Positions 53,400 through 61,997 are shown, counted from the stretch's first letter. The stretch is DNA of 64,000 nt from Micrococcus terreus (GCF_900116905.1 NZ_FPCG01000010.1:62001-126000); one strand, 5' to 3'. The notes: generated by a model not told the origin, from the letters alone. Program-made: numbers and translations.

Positions 53400-54347
53400 T
53401 CAGCGGTTGAGGATCTCCTGGACCCAGGCCTGGCCGGCGCGGTAGGCCTGGTCGGTGGTGTGCTCGCGCACCTCGTACCGGCGGTGGTCGGCCCGCGGGT
53501 AGGAGCCCAGGAAGCGGATCCCCGGGATGAGCCGGTACAGCCCGGCCAGCGCGGCCGAGACCCGTTCCTCCCCCAGGTGTCCCTCCAGGTCGATCGAGAA
53601 GAAGTAGCTGCCCAGACCGGCCCCGGTGGGCCGGGACTCGATCCGGGAGAGGTTGATCCCCCGGGTGGAGAACTGGTCCAGGATCTCCATCAGCGCGCCA
53701 GGCCGGTCCTCCGACAGGGGCACGACGACGGTGGTCTTGTCCGAGCCGGTCGGCACCGGCAGCGCCCCCGGGCGGGAGACGAGGACGAACCGGGTGACGG
53801 CCCCGGCCGTGTCCTCGATGGCCGAGGCCAGCACCGGCAGTCCCGTCTGCGCGGCCACGAGCGGAGCGCAGACCGCCGCGTCGTAGGTGGTGTCCGGGTC
53901 CAGCAGCCCGCGCGCACCTCCGGCGGTGGAGGAGGCAGGGATGAACTCTGCCTGCGGGATGTGCTCAGCGGCCCAGTTGCGCACCTGCGCCCAGCCATGC
54001 GTGTGGGTGGCCACCGAACGGACCTCGGAGAGCTCCATCTCGCGGCGGCCCACCAGCACGAAGCTGATGGGCACCAGGACCTCGCGCAGGATCTGCAGGG
54101 GCTCGCCCTCGGCGATGTCGTCCAGGGTGGCGGAGACCCCGCCCTCCACCGAGTTCTCGATCGGCACCATGGCGTAGTCCGCGGTGCCGGCACGCACCGC
54201 GGCCAGCGCGGTGATCACCGAACCGGCGGGGATGCACTCGGCGTTCTCCACACCGGGGACCTGCCGCAGCGCGGCCTCGGTGAAGGTTCCCTCAGGTCCG
54301 AGGTAGGTGTACCGGGGAACCTGAGGGCCGTCGTCGGGACGGCTCAC
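53400..54347 (-). CDS. pheA: Prephenate dehydratase
   Basis: The 315-residue enzyme has YTYLGPEGTFTEAAL at the start, the substrate-binding IENSVEGGVSATLD, and a C-terminal ACT domain (LSEDRPGALMEILDQFSTRG, then RIESRPTG) that senses phenylalanine. No chorismate mutase domain is fused. The GTG at 54347 overlaps the rhodanese stop as GTGA. Confidence 0.95.
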   Translation of the reverse strand: MSRPDDGPQVPRYTYLGPEGTFTEAALRQVPGVENAECIPAGSVITALAAVRAGTADYAMVPIENSVEGGVSATLDDIAEGEPLQILREVLVPISFVLVGRREMELSEVRSVATHTHGWAQVRNWAAEHIPQAEFIPASSTAGGARGLLDPDTTYDAAVCAPLVAAQTGLPVLASAIEDTAGAVTRFVLVSRPGALPVPTGSDKTTVVVPLSEDRPGALMEILDQFSTRGINLSRIESRPTGAGLGSYFFSIDLEGHLGEERVSAALAGLYRLIPGIRFLGSYPRADHRRYEVREHTTDQAYRAGQAWVQEILNR

Positions 54348-54670
54348 TTGACGCGCGGCTCGGCGCCGCCGTCCGCCTCCATGGGCTTCTCGGCCTCGAG
54401 CCAGGCACCGGAGCCGCCGGCGACGTTGAAGGCGGAGTAGCCGCGGGCGACCATGAAGTCCGCGGCGCGGGCGGAGCGTCCACCGGTGCGGCAGATGACG
54501 TAGTAGTCCGTGTCCGGGTCCAGCTCCTCGAGGCGGTCCGGCAGCTGGCCCAGCGGGATGTGCCGAGCTCCGGCGGCGCGGCCGAGGGTGAACTCGTCGT
54601 CCTCGCGGACATCGAGGATGGCGGCGCCCTCAGGGACGTCGTTGACGGTGACGGTCTCGAACATGCTCAT
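54344..54670 (-). CDS. Single-domain rhodanese-like protein
   Basis: The 108-residue protein has the rhodanese fold with ILDVREDDEFTLGRAAGARH and the active-site loop VICRTGGRSARAADF (Cys near residue 60). It may carry sulfur. Minus-strand TACGCT ends 6 nt before the ATG at 54670. It is coupled to pheA by a 4-nt overlap. Confidence 0.9.
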   Translation of the reverse strand: MSMFETVTVNDVPEGAAILDVREDDEFTLGRAAGARHIPLGQLPDRLEELDPDTDYYVICRTGGRSARAADFMVARGYSAFNVAGGSGAWLEAEKPMEADGGAEPRVK

Positions 54671-54738
54671 GGGTCCAGCGTAGTCACGGGCGGGCGAGGC
54701 GGTCTGCCGGTGACGGCTCGAACCGGGCACCGAGGCTC

Positions 54739-54768
54739 ATGACAAGATTTGCCATCACTGCGTAGACT
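54739..54768 (+). promoter_or_regulatory. Predicted promoter of the toxin-antitoxin pair
   Basis: ATGACA (54739-54744) and TAGACT (54763-54768) are separated by 18 nt; the -10 ends 6 nt before the antitoxin ATG. Confidence 0.5.
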
Positions 54769-54774
54769 GATCCC

Positions 54775-55014
54775 ATGGCCACCATGAACATCTCGTTGCC
54801 GGAGTCTCTCAAGGACTTCGTCGAATCACAGGTTGAGGCCGGAGGGTACGGAACCAGCAGTGAGTTCATCCGCGAGCTCATCCGCCGTCACCACGACCGG
54901 ACCCAGCTGCGCAGTCTGCTGATCGATGGTGTGGAATCGGGTCCCGGTTCGGTGGTCGGTGACGCGTACTTCGACCGACTGCGGGATCGAGTTCGCCGCC
55001 CTGACAGTGCATGA
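54775..55014 (+). CDS. ParD-like antitoxin
   Basis: The 79-residue protein starts with a ribbon-helix-helix DNA-binding domain (MNISLPESLKDFVESQVEAG then YGTSSEFIRELIRRHH) and ends with a flexible toxin-binding part. It should repress its own promoter and neutralise the following toxin, whose start overlaps its stop as ATGA. Confidence 0.9.
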   Translation: MATMNISLPESLKDFVESQVEAGGYGTSSEFIRELIRRHHDRTQLRSLLIDGVESGPGSVVGDAYFDRLRDRVRRPDSA

Positions 55015-55331
55015 CCACTCGACGAGTCCTCACCACCCGCCGGGCCGATGAGGACATAGAGGCCGCCCTCGAGACGTACCTGACGAGCAGCTCCGAGGAC
55101 GTGGCCCTGGCCTTCATCGACGCCGTGGAGGCCGCGCAGCAGCTCATGGCGGAGTTCCCCCAACTGGGTTCGGCGAGCCTGGCAGCCGAGGTGGGCATCC
55201 CTGCACTCCGCTCCATCGCCCTGCGCCAGTTCCCCTACCTGGTCTTCTACACGGAGGACCCGGACGCCGTGCGAATCCACCGAATGCTGCACTCGTCGCG
55301 AGACATCCCGGCGACTCTCCGAGACGGGTGA
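55011..55331 (+). CDS. ParE/RelE-superfamily toxin
   Basis: The 106-residue protein has the ParE layout: ADEDIEAALETYLTSSSEDV helix, AEFPQLGSASLAAEVGIPAL, and the strands LRQFPYLVFYTEDPDAVRIH followed by RMLHSSRDIP. Toxins of this type poison gyrase. The gene is intact and coupled to the antitoxin. Confidence 0.9.
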   Translation: MTTRRVLTTRRADEDIEAALETYLTSSSEDVALAFIDAVEAAQQLMAEFPQLGSASLAAEVGIPALRSIALRQFPYLVFYTEDPDAVRIHRMLHSSRDIPATLRDG

Positions 55332-55354
55332 GAGTCAACCCCACGGGTGCAGGA

Positions 55355-55373
55355 CGGACAGGCTCCCCCTGTC
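55355..55373 (+). terminator. Small hairpin after the toxin gene
   Basis: GGACAGG and CCTGTCC form a 7-bp stem with a 5-nt loop 24 nt after the toxin stop and 13 nt before the amidase -10. Confidence 0.4.
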
Positions 55374-55385
55374 CGCCGCGGTGGA

Positions 55386-55391
55386 TAGGGT
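55386..55391 (+). promoter_or_regulatory. Predicted -10 (TAGGGT) of the amidase gene
   Basis: TAGGGT ends 6 nt before the ATG at 55398. Confidence 0.45.
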
Positions 55392-55397
55392 GGGCAC

Positions 55398-56837
55398 ATG
55401 GCCGCTCCCCTGGATCTGACCCGCCTGACCGCCGCCCAGCTGACCGCCGCCCTGGCCACCGGAGAGGTGAGCGCGCAGGAGGCCGTGGACCACGTCCTGG
55501 CGGTGACCGACCGTGAGAACCCGCGCCTGGGGGCGTTCCTCTCCGTGGCACCCGAGCTGGCCCGGCAGCGGGCGGCCGCACTGGACGAGCGGTTCGCGCA
55601 GGACGGGCCGACCGGGCGGCTGCACGGGCTGCCGACTGCGTTCAAGGACCTGACCGATGTGGCCGGGATGCGCACCACCTTCGGCTCGCGGATCGCCCAG
55701 GACGCTGAGCCGGCCGACCAGGACGACGCGCTGGCGGCCACGGTGCACGGCGCCGGAGCGGTCTCTGTGGGCAAGACCAACGTCCCCGAGTTCGGGCTGC
55801 CCTGCCACACCGAGAACCTGATCGCCCCGCCCACGCGGAATCCGTTGGACCCCGCGCGCACGGCCGGCGGCTCCTCCGGTGGGGCGGCCTCGGCGGTGGC
55901 CTCCGGCATGCTTCCGGCGGCTCCGGGGAACGACGGCGGCGGGTCGGTCCGCATTCCGGCGGCCGCCTGCGGTCTGGTGGGCGTCAAGCCGGGGCGGAAC
56001 GTGGTCCCCGCAGACCGGCAGGGGGCGCAGATGACCGCGCAGCTGGGCGGCCCGGAGGTCGGCTCGGTGCGGAACCTGACCTGCTCCGGCCCCCTGGCCC
56101 GGACGGTGGCGGATGCCGGGCTGTTGCTGGACGCGATGATGGGTGCCCCGTGGAGCGGTCCGGGTGACCGGGGACCGATGCAGACTGCCGCTGAAAGGGC
56201 TGATGCCGGGCAGTTGACCGTAGGCGTCAGCACGGTCTCCCCGTTCGCGCCGGACCTGGAGATCACGCTGGCACCGGCGGCCCTGCAGGCGGTGACCGCT
56301 GCCGGGGCGGCTCTGGCCCGGGGTGGCCATGAGGTGGCCGAACTGGGGGTGCGGTACGGGGCGGACTACCACGCGATGTTCCGCACGGTCTGGACCTCAG
56401 GCCTGTCCCGGGTCCCGCTGCCGGAGGAGGCCGTGCCGCTGCTGGGACCGCTGGCGCAGCACTTCATGGAGCTGATCCAGGGCTACTCCGAGACGCAGGT
56501 GGACGATGCCGTGTCCGGACTCGAGGCCTGGGCGGCCGAAGCGCGCCGTCAGCTGGGGGCGGCTGACGTGGTGCTGACCCCGGTGCTGGCGTTCGCACCC
56601 CCGAAGATCGGGGCGTTCACGTCACTCCAGCCGGCCGAGGACTACGAGCTGCAGTGCCGGTTCACCCCGTACACCTCCATGGTGAACGTGATGGGCCTGC
56701 CGGCGGTCTCGGTGCCCGTGCTGCGGGATGCCGAGGGGCTGAGCTGGTCGGTGCAGCTGATCGGCCGTGAGGGCAGTGAGGTGCAGCTGATGGCCCTGGC
56801 CGGACAGCTGGAGAGGCTGCTGTCCGGCCAGGGGTGA
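55398..56837 (+). CDS. Amidase signature family enzyme
   Basis: The 479-residue protein has the Ser-cisSer-Lys triad: Lys in TAFKDLTDVAG, the Gly/Ser-rich TAGGSSGGAASAVASG, and the nucleophile serine in GNDGGGSVRIPAAACG. It hydrolyses an amide; the substrate cannot be told. It resembles 6-aminohexanoate-cyclic-dimer-hydrolase and general amidases, not GatA, since no gatC or gatB is adjacent. Confidence 0.92.
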   Translation: MAAPLDLTRLTAAQLTAALATGEVSAQEAVDHVLAVTDRENPRLGAFLSVAPELARQRAAALDERFAQDGPTGRLHGLPTAFKDLTDVAGMRTTFGSRIAQDAEPADQDDALAATVHGAGAVSVGKTNVPEFGLPCHTENLIAPPTRNPLDPARTAGGSSGGAASAVASGMLPAAPGNDGGGSVRIPAAACGLVGVKPGRNVVPADRQGAQMTAQLGGPEVGSVRNLTCSGPLARTVADAGLLLDAMMGAPWSGPGDRGPMQTAAERADAGQLTVGVSTVSPFAPDLEITLAPAALQAVTAAGAALARGGHEVAELGVRYGADYHAMFRTVWTSGLSRVPLPEEAVPLLGPLAQHFMELIQGYSETQVDDAVSGLEAWAAEARRQLGAADVVLTPVLAFAPPKIGAFTSLQPAEDYELQCRFTPYTSMVNVMGLPAVSVPVLRDAEGLSWSVQLIGREGSEVQLMALAGQLERLLSGQG

Positions 56838-56867
56838 GCTCTGCGGTGAACTGAGTGAGCGGACGGA

Positions 56868-57446
56868 TCAGTCCTGGAGCACCCAGGCGGTGTCAGCGGC
56901 GCCCTGGAAGCACTGCTGCGGGATCCCCTCGACATCAGCCACGTTGACCTGCACGCCGGTGGCGTTGAGCTGGTCTCCGACCTTGATGGCAGTGCCGTCA
57001 TCCAGAGTCAGGGTGGGAGGGTTCTGCCCGATCTCGGTGTCATCACCCAGCAGGAGCAGCTCAGGCTGGCCGCCGGGTTGGACCGCGAAGCAGCCGCCCG
57101 GACCGGAGATGAGCTTGCCGTCCAGGGCAGTGGCCTCACCGGAGGAGTCGGAGTCGTCCAAGACCAGTGCCTTCACACCCTGACCCTGCACGGACACGCT
57201 CAGAGCGCCCGCCGTGCCGGCGGCATCGGTGGAGTCGTGATCGGCGTCATCGTCTGCCGGTGCCGTGGACTCGGCCGCAGCGGTGGTCTCGGTGCCCGCG
57301 TTCGGGGTGGTGGCGTCGTCGTCGGTGTCTGCGGTGTTGCCGCAGGCTGCGAGGGAGGCTGTCAGGACCACGGCCCCCAGGAGCGCTGCGGTACGGCGAG
57401 CTGTGTTGTGGTTCGAAGTTATGGTTCCATCCCACCACACCTGCAC
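56868..57446 (-). CDS. Putative lipoprotein, unknown function
   Basis: The 192-residue product has a signal peptide ending in lipobox SLAAC (Cys near residue 35), an acidic Ala/Asp/Thr linker, and a compact C-terminal domain (residues about 85-190) with two cysteines (GPGGCFAVQPG, IPQQCFQG). The start is uncertain: GTG at 57446 or 57440. It starts 5 nt after the upstream DUF4190 gene's stop and is probably co-transcribed with it. Confidence 0.75.
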   Translation of the reverse strand: MQVWWDGTITSNHNTARRTAALLGAVVLTASLAACGNTADTDDDATTPNAGTETTAAAESTAPADDDADHDSTDAAGTAGALSVSVQGQGVKALVLDDSDSSGEATALDGKLISGPGGCFAVQPGGQPELLLLGDDTEIGQNPPTLTLDDGTAIKVGDQLNATGVQVNVADVEGIPQQCFQGAADTAWVLQD

Positions 57447-57450
57447 AGAA

Positions 57451-58005
57451 TCACAGGCCCATGAACGGGACGCTGAACGCGAACATCATGGTCAGCAGGA
57501 ACAGCAGGATCCAGCCGATGGTCACCACGTACCCCATGACCAGACCGGCGATGGCGAAGCCACGGCCCCGCGGTTCGCGGCGCAGACCGATATGGCCGAG
57601 GGCGATCGCAGCGATCTGGGGCAGGAACATGGTGCCGAGCGTCACCACTCCGACGATCCCGCAGACCATGGCGATGAGGCTCAGGACGGTGGTGGGTGCC
57701 GCCTGACCCTGGTACGGGTGGGGCTGCCCGGGCTGGCGGGAGTCATACCCGTAGCCCTGCGCACCGAGGTGGGCCGGGTTCGTCACGACCGGGTACTGCC
57801 CGTCGATGGGGTACTGCGGCTGTCCGGAGCTGTACGGACCGGCCAGCGGCTGCTGCGCATACGGGTTCTGGGGCTGCTCGGGCGCCGCCGAGCTGCCGCT
57901 GCCGGAGGCACCGGACCCGCCCTGCTGGTTCGGCTGACGGTCGCTGTACCAGGACGGGTGGTGGGGGTCGTTGAACGGACGGTAGTCACCGGATGGGTCG
58001 GACAC
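57451..58005 (-). CDS. DUF4190 domain membrane protein
   Basis: The 184-residue protein has a Gln/Pro/Tyr/Gly-rich cytosolic N-terminus (about 100 residues) and two membrane helices (TTVLSLIAMVCGIVGVVTLG and GYVVTIGWILLFLLTMMFAF) around the conserved IAAIALGHIGLRREPRGRGF. DUF4190 proteins are common in actinobacteria; the role is unknown. TAGACT on the minus strand lies 37 nt upstream. Confidence 0.85.
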   Translation of the reverse strand: MSDPSGDYRPFNDPHHPSWYSDRQPNQQGGSGASGSGSSAAPEQPQNPYAQQPLAGPYSSGQPQYPIDGQYPVVTNPAHLGAQGYGYDSRQPGQPHPYQGQAAPTTVLSLIAMVCGIVGVVTLGTMFLPQIAAIALGHIGLRREPRGRGFAIAGLVMGYVVTIGWILLFLLTMMFAFSVPFMGL

Positions 58006-58044
58006 GGCTCCCCCTGGGGTGGTGGTCGGTGGTCAGGCTCCAGT

Positions 58045-60357
58045 CTACGGAGCCGGGTCCCGGGCGGGGTCGGCCGGTGGCCGGTGTTCTCCGCTGGCGG
58101 AGAGCTGCGGGGAGAGCCCGCCGGCCGCGAGGTCCCGCAGGAATCCGGCGAATCCAGCCGGGGTGCGGCCATCGGTCCGTCCGGAGGTGACCACGCGGGT
58201 GCGGTCCGTGGCGATCACCTGGACGCCGGCGCGCCGGGCGGCGTCCACCAGGGCCACATCCTCGTCCGCCGCGACATGCGGGAACCCGCCCAGCTCCCGG
58301 TAGACCGCCCAGGGCATCCCCAGATTGGCCCCGTGGATGTGCCGGTGCCCCTCGCGGTGCTCGTAGTCCGCGTACCACCGGCGCTGCACGTCGTCATCCA
58401 GGTCCCCGGGGTGCGGCATGACCGTGCCGGCCACCAGCACGCGGGGGTCCGTGGCGGGCTCGGTTCCGGGCGCTGCGGCGGCACCGGTCTGCTGGGCGGC
58501 CAGGGCGGCCTGCGCCACCAGCCAGTCCGCCGGGACCACGGTGTCCGCGTCCGTGCTGGCCACCCAGAGGTCCTGCGACACCTCCGGCCCCTCGGCGTGG
58601 TCCTCCTCGGCTCCCTCCGGAGCCAGACCGGCCCCGGCCATGCGAGCCACGCCCCAGCGCAGCCCAGCATCGCGAGCGGCACCCACCGTGCCGCCGTCGG
58701 GAAGGCCTGTCTCCTGGGCGGACCGCGCATCCAGTTCCAGCACCTGGAACCGACCGTCCAGCGCGGCCATCTCCTGGGCGCGGGCCACGGTGGCATCCGT
58801 GCAGTGGTCCACCGCCACCGTGATCACTACGGTGCCCTGCCCGTGGACGTCCTCCCACCGGTCCGCCGCGCGGGCCAGGGCGGCCAGGCAGCGGGGCAGC
58901 AGGTCCTGCTCGTTGTGCGCCGGGACCACCACCACGGCCCGCTGCGCGGCGGAGACCCGGGCGTAGACCTCCACCGTGAAGTCGCGCTCCCGGTGCTCCA
59001 CCACGCGGCGGAACCGGGGGTCGGCGCTGATGAGCCCGTGCACGCTGTCCCCGTCCAGCGGCCAGCCCTGGATGGGATGGCGCCAGTGGCACAGCACCAG
59101 CTGACCGGAGAGGGTCAGGGCGGACTCGGCCTGGTCCAGCACGGTCCGCAGCTCATCGGGCTGCAGGAAGTACCCGACCTCCGAGAGCACCACCAGGTCC
59201 ACCCGCCGGCCCTCCGGCACGGCCGCCGCCCAGTCCTGCGGCAGCACCGCCTGGCGGACCTCCACGTGCCGGTGCTCGGCCAGGTGCGCCCGCGAGCGCT
59301 CCACCGCCAGCTCGGAGGCCTCCAGGGCCAGGACCCGCTCGGCGCGGCCGGCCAGCTCGGCGGTGAGCACGCCGATCGAGCTGCCCACCTCCACCACGGT
59401 CCCGTACCGACGCTGGGGCAGCACGGCCATGGTGATCAGCCGTTTGCGCCGTTCGTACCAGCTGGTCAGGTAGCTCCACGGGTCCTCGTGGTCCCGGTAG
59501 AGCTGGTCGAAGATCCGCGCGGCCCGGGAGGAGTCGGCGCTGTCCGGGGCGGTGCGGCGGACCACGTCGAAGGGCCGCAGGAAGTGCTCCAACATGCCCA
59601 CGCCCACGATCGCCTCGTCCCCGGGGGCGTCCGAGAGCGGCCGGGTCTGGCTCTGATGGGCGTGCAGGGCTGTGAGCCGGACGGCCTGGGCCTCCTCGTC
59701 GAGGGGCCACCGGGTCCAGTGCCGCCAGGCGTGCTCGGTCTGCGGGTCCGCCCAGTGCCAGTACCAGACGGGGAACTCGTACAGGGCCAGTCCGCGCTCG
59801 GCGGCCACGGCGGCCAGGGTGTGGCCCAGCACCTCATGGTCGGTGTGGCCGTCCAGACGGTAGTGGGTGGCCAGCAGCGGCTGGCTGGCGGCGGGGCCGG
59901 CGGAGGATCCTGCCGCGTCTGCGCCGGAGCGGTCCCGGTCCAGGGCACGGTGCACGGCGACCTCGATCTGCTCGGTGTGCTCAGCCAGCCGCCCGTCCGG
60001 CAGGCCGAGCTGGTGCAGCTCCAGCCGTCCCTCGGCATCCCGGCCCAGCGCCTCGGCGGCCTCCAGCATCTCGGCATGGCGGATCCGGCGTAGCTGCTCC
60101 GGGGTGTGCGTGGGCGAGTCCGGGTGGGAGCCCTCGCCGGCGGTGCACAGGATCAGCTCCACGCGACCGCCGGCGCACAGCACGCTGCGGATCAGCCCCG
60201 TGGCGCCCAGGGTCTCATCGTCCGGGTGGGCCACGGCCAGGACCAGCAGCGTGTCCGGCCCGGCCTGGTTCCAGCCCGGCGCCTCCTCGAGCTCAGCCAG
60301 ACCGGCGTCCTGCCAGGCGGTCTCCGGGGTCCCCTCGTCCAGGTGGGAGAAGCTCAT
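58045..60357 (-). CDS. Three-domain fusion: PIG-L deacetylase, SAM methyltransferase, family 2 glycosyltransferase
   Basis: One uninterrupted 770-codon frame carries three enzymes. Residues 35-235 are a PIG-L/LmbE deacetylase with AHPDDE (43-48) and GHTDHEVLGH (170-179). Residues 250-465 are a NodS-like class I methyltransferase with motif I VVEVGSSIGVLTAEL (321-335). Residues 474-745 are a GT-A glycosyltransferase with VVVVPAHNEQDLLPRCL, STDADTVVP (601-609) and ADEDVAL (697-703). The ATG at 60357 overlaps the acyl-CoA-dehydrogenase-like stop as ATGA. Deacetylase-methyltransferase fusions beside a separate glycosyltransferase are known in actinobacteria. The set suggests making or editing of an N-acetylated sugar-containing lipid or polymer; the product is unknown. 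Confidence 0.9.
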   Translation of the reverse strand: MSFSHLDEGTPETAWQDAGLAELEEAPGWNQAGPDTLLVLAVAHPDDETLGATGLIRSVLCAGGRVELILCTAGEGSHPDSPTHTPEQLRRIRHAEMLEAAEALGRDAEGRLELHQLGLPDGRLAEHTEQIEVAVHRALDRDRSGADAAGSSAGPAASQPLLATHYRLDGHTDHEVLGHTLAAVAAERGLALYEFPVWYWHWADPQTEHAWRHWTRWPLDEEAQAVRLTALHAHQSQTRPLSDAPGDEAIVGVGMLEHFLRPFDVVRRTAPDSADSSRAARIFDQLYRDHEDPWSYLTSWYERRKRLITMAVLPQRRYGTVVEVGSSIGVLTAELAGRAERVLALEASELAVERSRAHLAEHRHVEVRQAVLPQDWAAAVPEGRRVDLVVLSEVGYFLQPDELRTVLDQAESALTLSGQLVLCHWRHPIQGWPLDGDSVHGLISADPRFRRVVEHRERDFTVEVYARVSAAQRAVVVVPAHNEQDLLPRCLAALARAADRWEDVHGQGTVVITVAVDHCTDATVARAQEMAALDGRFQVLELDARSAQETGLPDGGTVGAARDAGLRWGVARMAGAGLAPEGAEEDHAEGPEVSQDLWVASTDADTVVPADWLVAQAALAAQQTGAAAAPGTEPATDPRVLVAGTVMPHPGDLDDDVQRRWYADYEHREGHRHIHGANLGMPWAVYRELGGFPHVAADEDVALVDAARRAGVQVIATDRTRVVTSGRTDGRTPAGFAGFLRDLAAGGLSPQLSASGEHRPPADPARDPAP

Positions 60358-61484
60358 GCACCCTCCCCGCCGGCGTCCGTGTTCTCCAGCAGCAGCCGTC
60401 CCAGGTGGGCGTCGTCCCGGTCCGCGTGGTGCTGGCGGATGTAGACCTGCAGGTCCACCACGGCGCGGGCATGGTCCGCATCCGCGGTGAGCGGCCCCGG
60501 GCCGGTGGCCTTCCCGACGACGTCCATCACCTCGGCGCACAGGTCCGCCACGGCGCCCCGCAGGCGGAAGGAGGCCAACTCGGCTGCGCGGCCGATGAGC
60601 GCGCCGGAGTCGATGGCGGCGGCCGCCGCGGACAGCTGGGCGGCGGCGCCACTCAGGAGGCGGTCCACCCGGCCGAGGGCGGCCAGGCCCACCTGGTCCG
60701 GGGTGCGGCCGGAGGACTGGGCCTTCACCAGGGAGCGGTGCAGGGTCCGGGCCAGGTGCACGGCGCCGCCGAACCAGACGGCGGCCACCCCGATCCCGCC
60801 CCAGGCGAAACCGGGCCGAGTCAGGTACCAGCCGGCCCCGCCCACCGGGGCGGCGGGGACCTGCTCGAACTCCAGCGGTGTGCTGACGATCGAGGCCAGC
60901 CCGAGCGCAGGCCATACCCCGTCACCGTGGCAGACCCCGGGGTGGGAGAGGTCCACCAGGAAGGCGCGGCGGCCCACCTCCAGCAGCTCACCGTCCGCCT
61001 CCGCGCCCAGCTCCTGGGCGGTGACGAGCGCGGCGGAGCACTCGGCGCCCAGCGAGCACCAGGGCTTGGTGCCGCTGACCTGGAAGTCTCCGGCCGTCGT
61101 CGGGCTCGCGGTGGGGGTGACCCCACCGGACTCGGACGCGTACACGCCGAGCAGGCCCGTGGGGGCGTCCATCCCGGCCTGGCGGAGGATGGCCAGGGCG
61201 TCCAGGTGCGGTTCGAGCACGCGCGCGGAGCTGAGGTCCACGGCGGCGGTGCTGGCCAGCAGCTCCCAGAGCTCGAGGGTGCGGCCCTCGCCGGGGAACG
61301 GGAGGGCGGCGGTGTCCTGGGCGGAGAGCGCTCGGACGGCCTCGATCATGGGCTCGGCAGAGCCGTGGGCGGAGGCGGCGGCGTCCAGGAACGGTGCGGC
61401 CCAGGCGGGGGACTCCTCTCGCCCGGCCCAGACAGGACCTGCCCCGTCCAGGCTCACCCATGCTGTGCTGGCGGCCGTGCCCAT
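60354..61484 (-). CDS. Acyl-CoA dehydrogenase-like flavoprotein
   Basis: The 376-residue protein shows the acyl-CoA dehydrogenase fold in outline: a middle-domain segment GDFQVSGTKPWCSLGAECSA, a C-terminal helical part (GLAALGRVDRLLSGAAAQLS, then ADHARAVVDLQVYIRQHHAD) and RLLLENTD at the end. The classical catalytic base region is diverged, so the reaction is uncertain. The ATG at 61484 follows GAGGGAG, excluding the frame back to 61529. It is the first gene of a two-gene operon with the fusion protein. Confidence 0.8.
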   Translation of the reverse strand: MGTAASTAWVSLDGAGPVWAGREESPAWAAPFLDAAASAHGSAEPMIEAVRALSAQDTAALPFPGEGRTLELWELLASTAAVDLSSARVLEPHLDALAILRQAGMDAPTGLLGVYASESGGVTPTASPTTAGDFQVSGTKPWCSLGAECSAALVTAQELGAEADGELLEVGRRAFLVDLSHPGVCHGDGVWPALGLASIVSTPLEFEQVPAAPVGGAGWYLTRPGFAWGGIGVAAVWFGGAVHLARTLHRSLVKAQSSGRTPDQVGLAALGRVDRLLSGAAAQLSAAAAAIDSGALIGRAAELASFRLRGAVADLCAEVMDVVGKATGPGPLTADADHARAVVDLQVYIRQHHADRDDAHLGRLLLENTDAGGEGA

Positions 61485-61770
61485 CAGCGTCTCCCTCTGC
61501 CGGTTCTGCGGTGCCGCGCCGTGATGCACGCCACCGGATCACGCTAGTGGGACGGATACCCAGGCGGGGTATATAGGACGACCTGGTCCGTCACGGAGTG
61601 CCAGGACGAGTCTTGGGGCCGACTTGGCTCATGAATCGGTGGATTGGGGGCTCTTCACAATCCGGGGTGAAGGCGGTGCTTCTGTACAGGGAGGCACGTC
61701 GGTAGCTGGTCAGAGGTCGAGGTCTTCCGAAGATGGGAGTTCCTACACTGCCCATCTGAAAAACCCCGAC
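61485..61770. other. Promoter region upstream of the acyl-CoA-dehydrogenase-like gene
   Basis: This stretch is less GC-rich in parts (TATATA at 61570-61575) and contains the ATACCC-N5-GGGTAT palindrome. No protein-like frame is supported in it; the plus-strand frame from 61624 has no family resemblance. Confidence 0.4.
61556..61572. promoter_or_regulatory. Palindromic operator candidate ATACCC-N5-GGGTAT
   Basis: A perfect 6-bp inverted repeat with a 5-nt centre lies 72 nt upstream of the acyl-CoA-dehydrogenase-like gene. Both half sites read GGGTAT outward, so each strand also resembles a general-stress -10. Confidence 0.35.
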
Positions 61771-61997
61771 GTGCCCCACGCTACTTTCGAGACCTGCTTG
61801 CCGCCCAGGCCGTCCACCGGATCGCCGGGCGGGAGACCACCGCAGAGACCCTCCCTCCGTCCCCGGTGCGCGACGGGTTCCTGTGGACCCTGCGCTGTGG
61901 AGACGGTGAGGTCCGCTGTGACGAGGAGGGCCGCCGTCGGGACGCCCACCTGGCTGCCCTGGTGGACGCCGTGACCGGGCAGACCACCGGAGGGTGA
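61771..61997 (+). pseudogene. Possible small gene disrupted by a frameshift
   Basis: A GTG at 61771 lies 22 nt after a TACACT hexamer and begins VPHATF. The frame that then looks protein-like is shifted by one base at about 61788 and continues RDLLAAQAVHRIAGRETTAE, then DGFLWTLRCGDGEVRCDEEG, to the TGA at 61997. Joined, they give about 75 residues. One missing C near TTTCGAG would explain it. It may equally be a shorter gene with a start I cannot see. Confidence 0.35.

Noticed and set aside
57265-60093. 942-codon plus-strand open frame
   Set aside because: It spans several clearly coding minus-strand genes including the three-domain fusion; the sequence is shadow-like.
61077-61086. Further copy of the GTCGTCGGGA word
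   Set aside because: The last base differs (GTCGTCGGGC), so it was not counted among the 13 exact copies.
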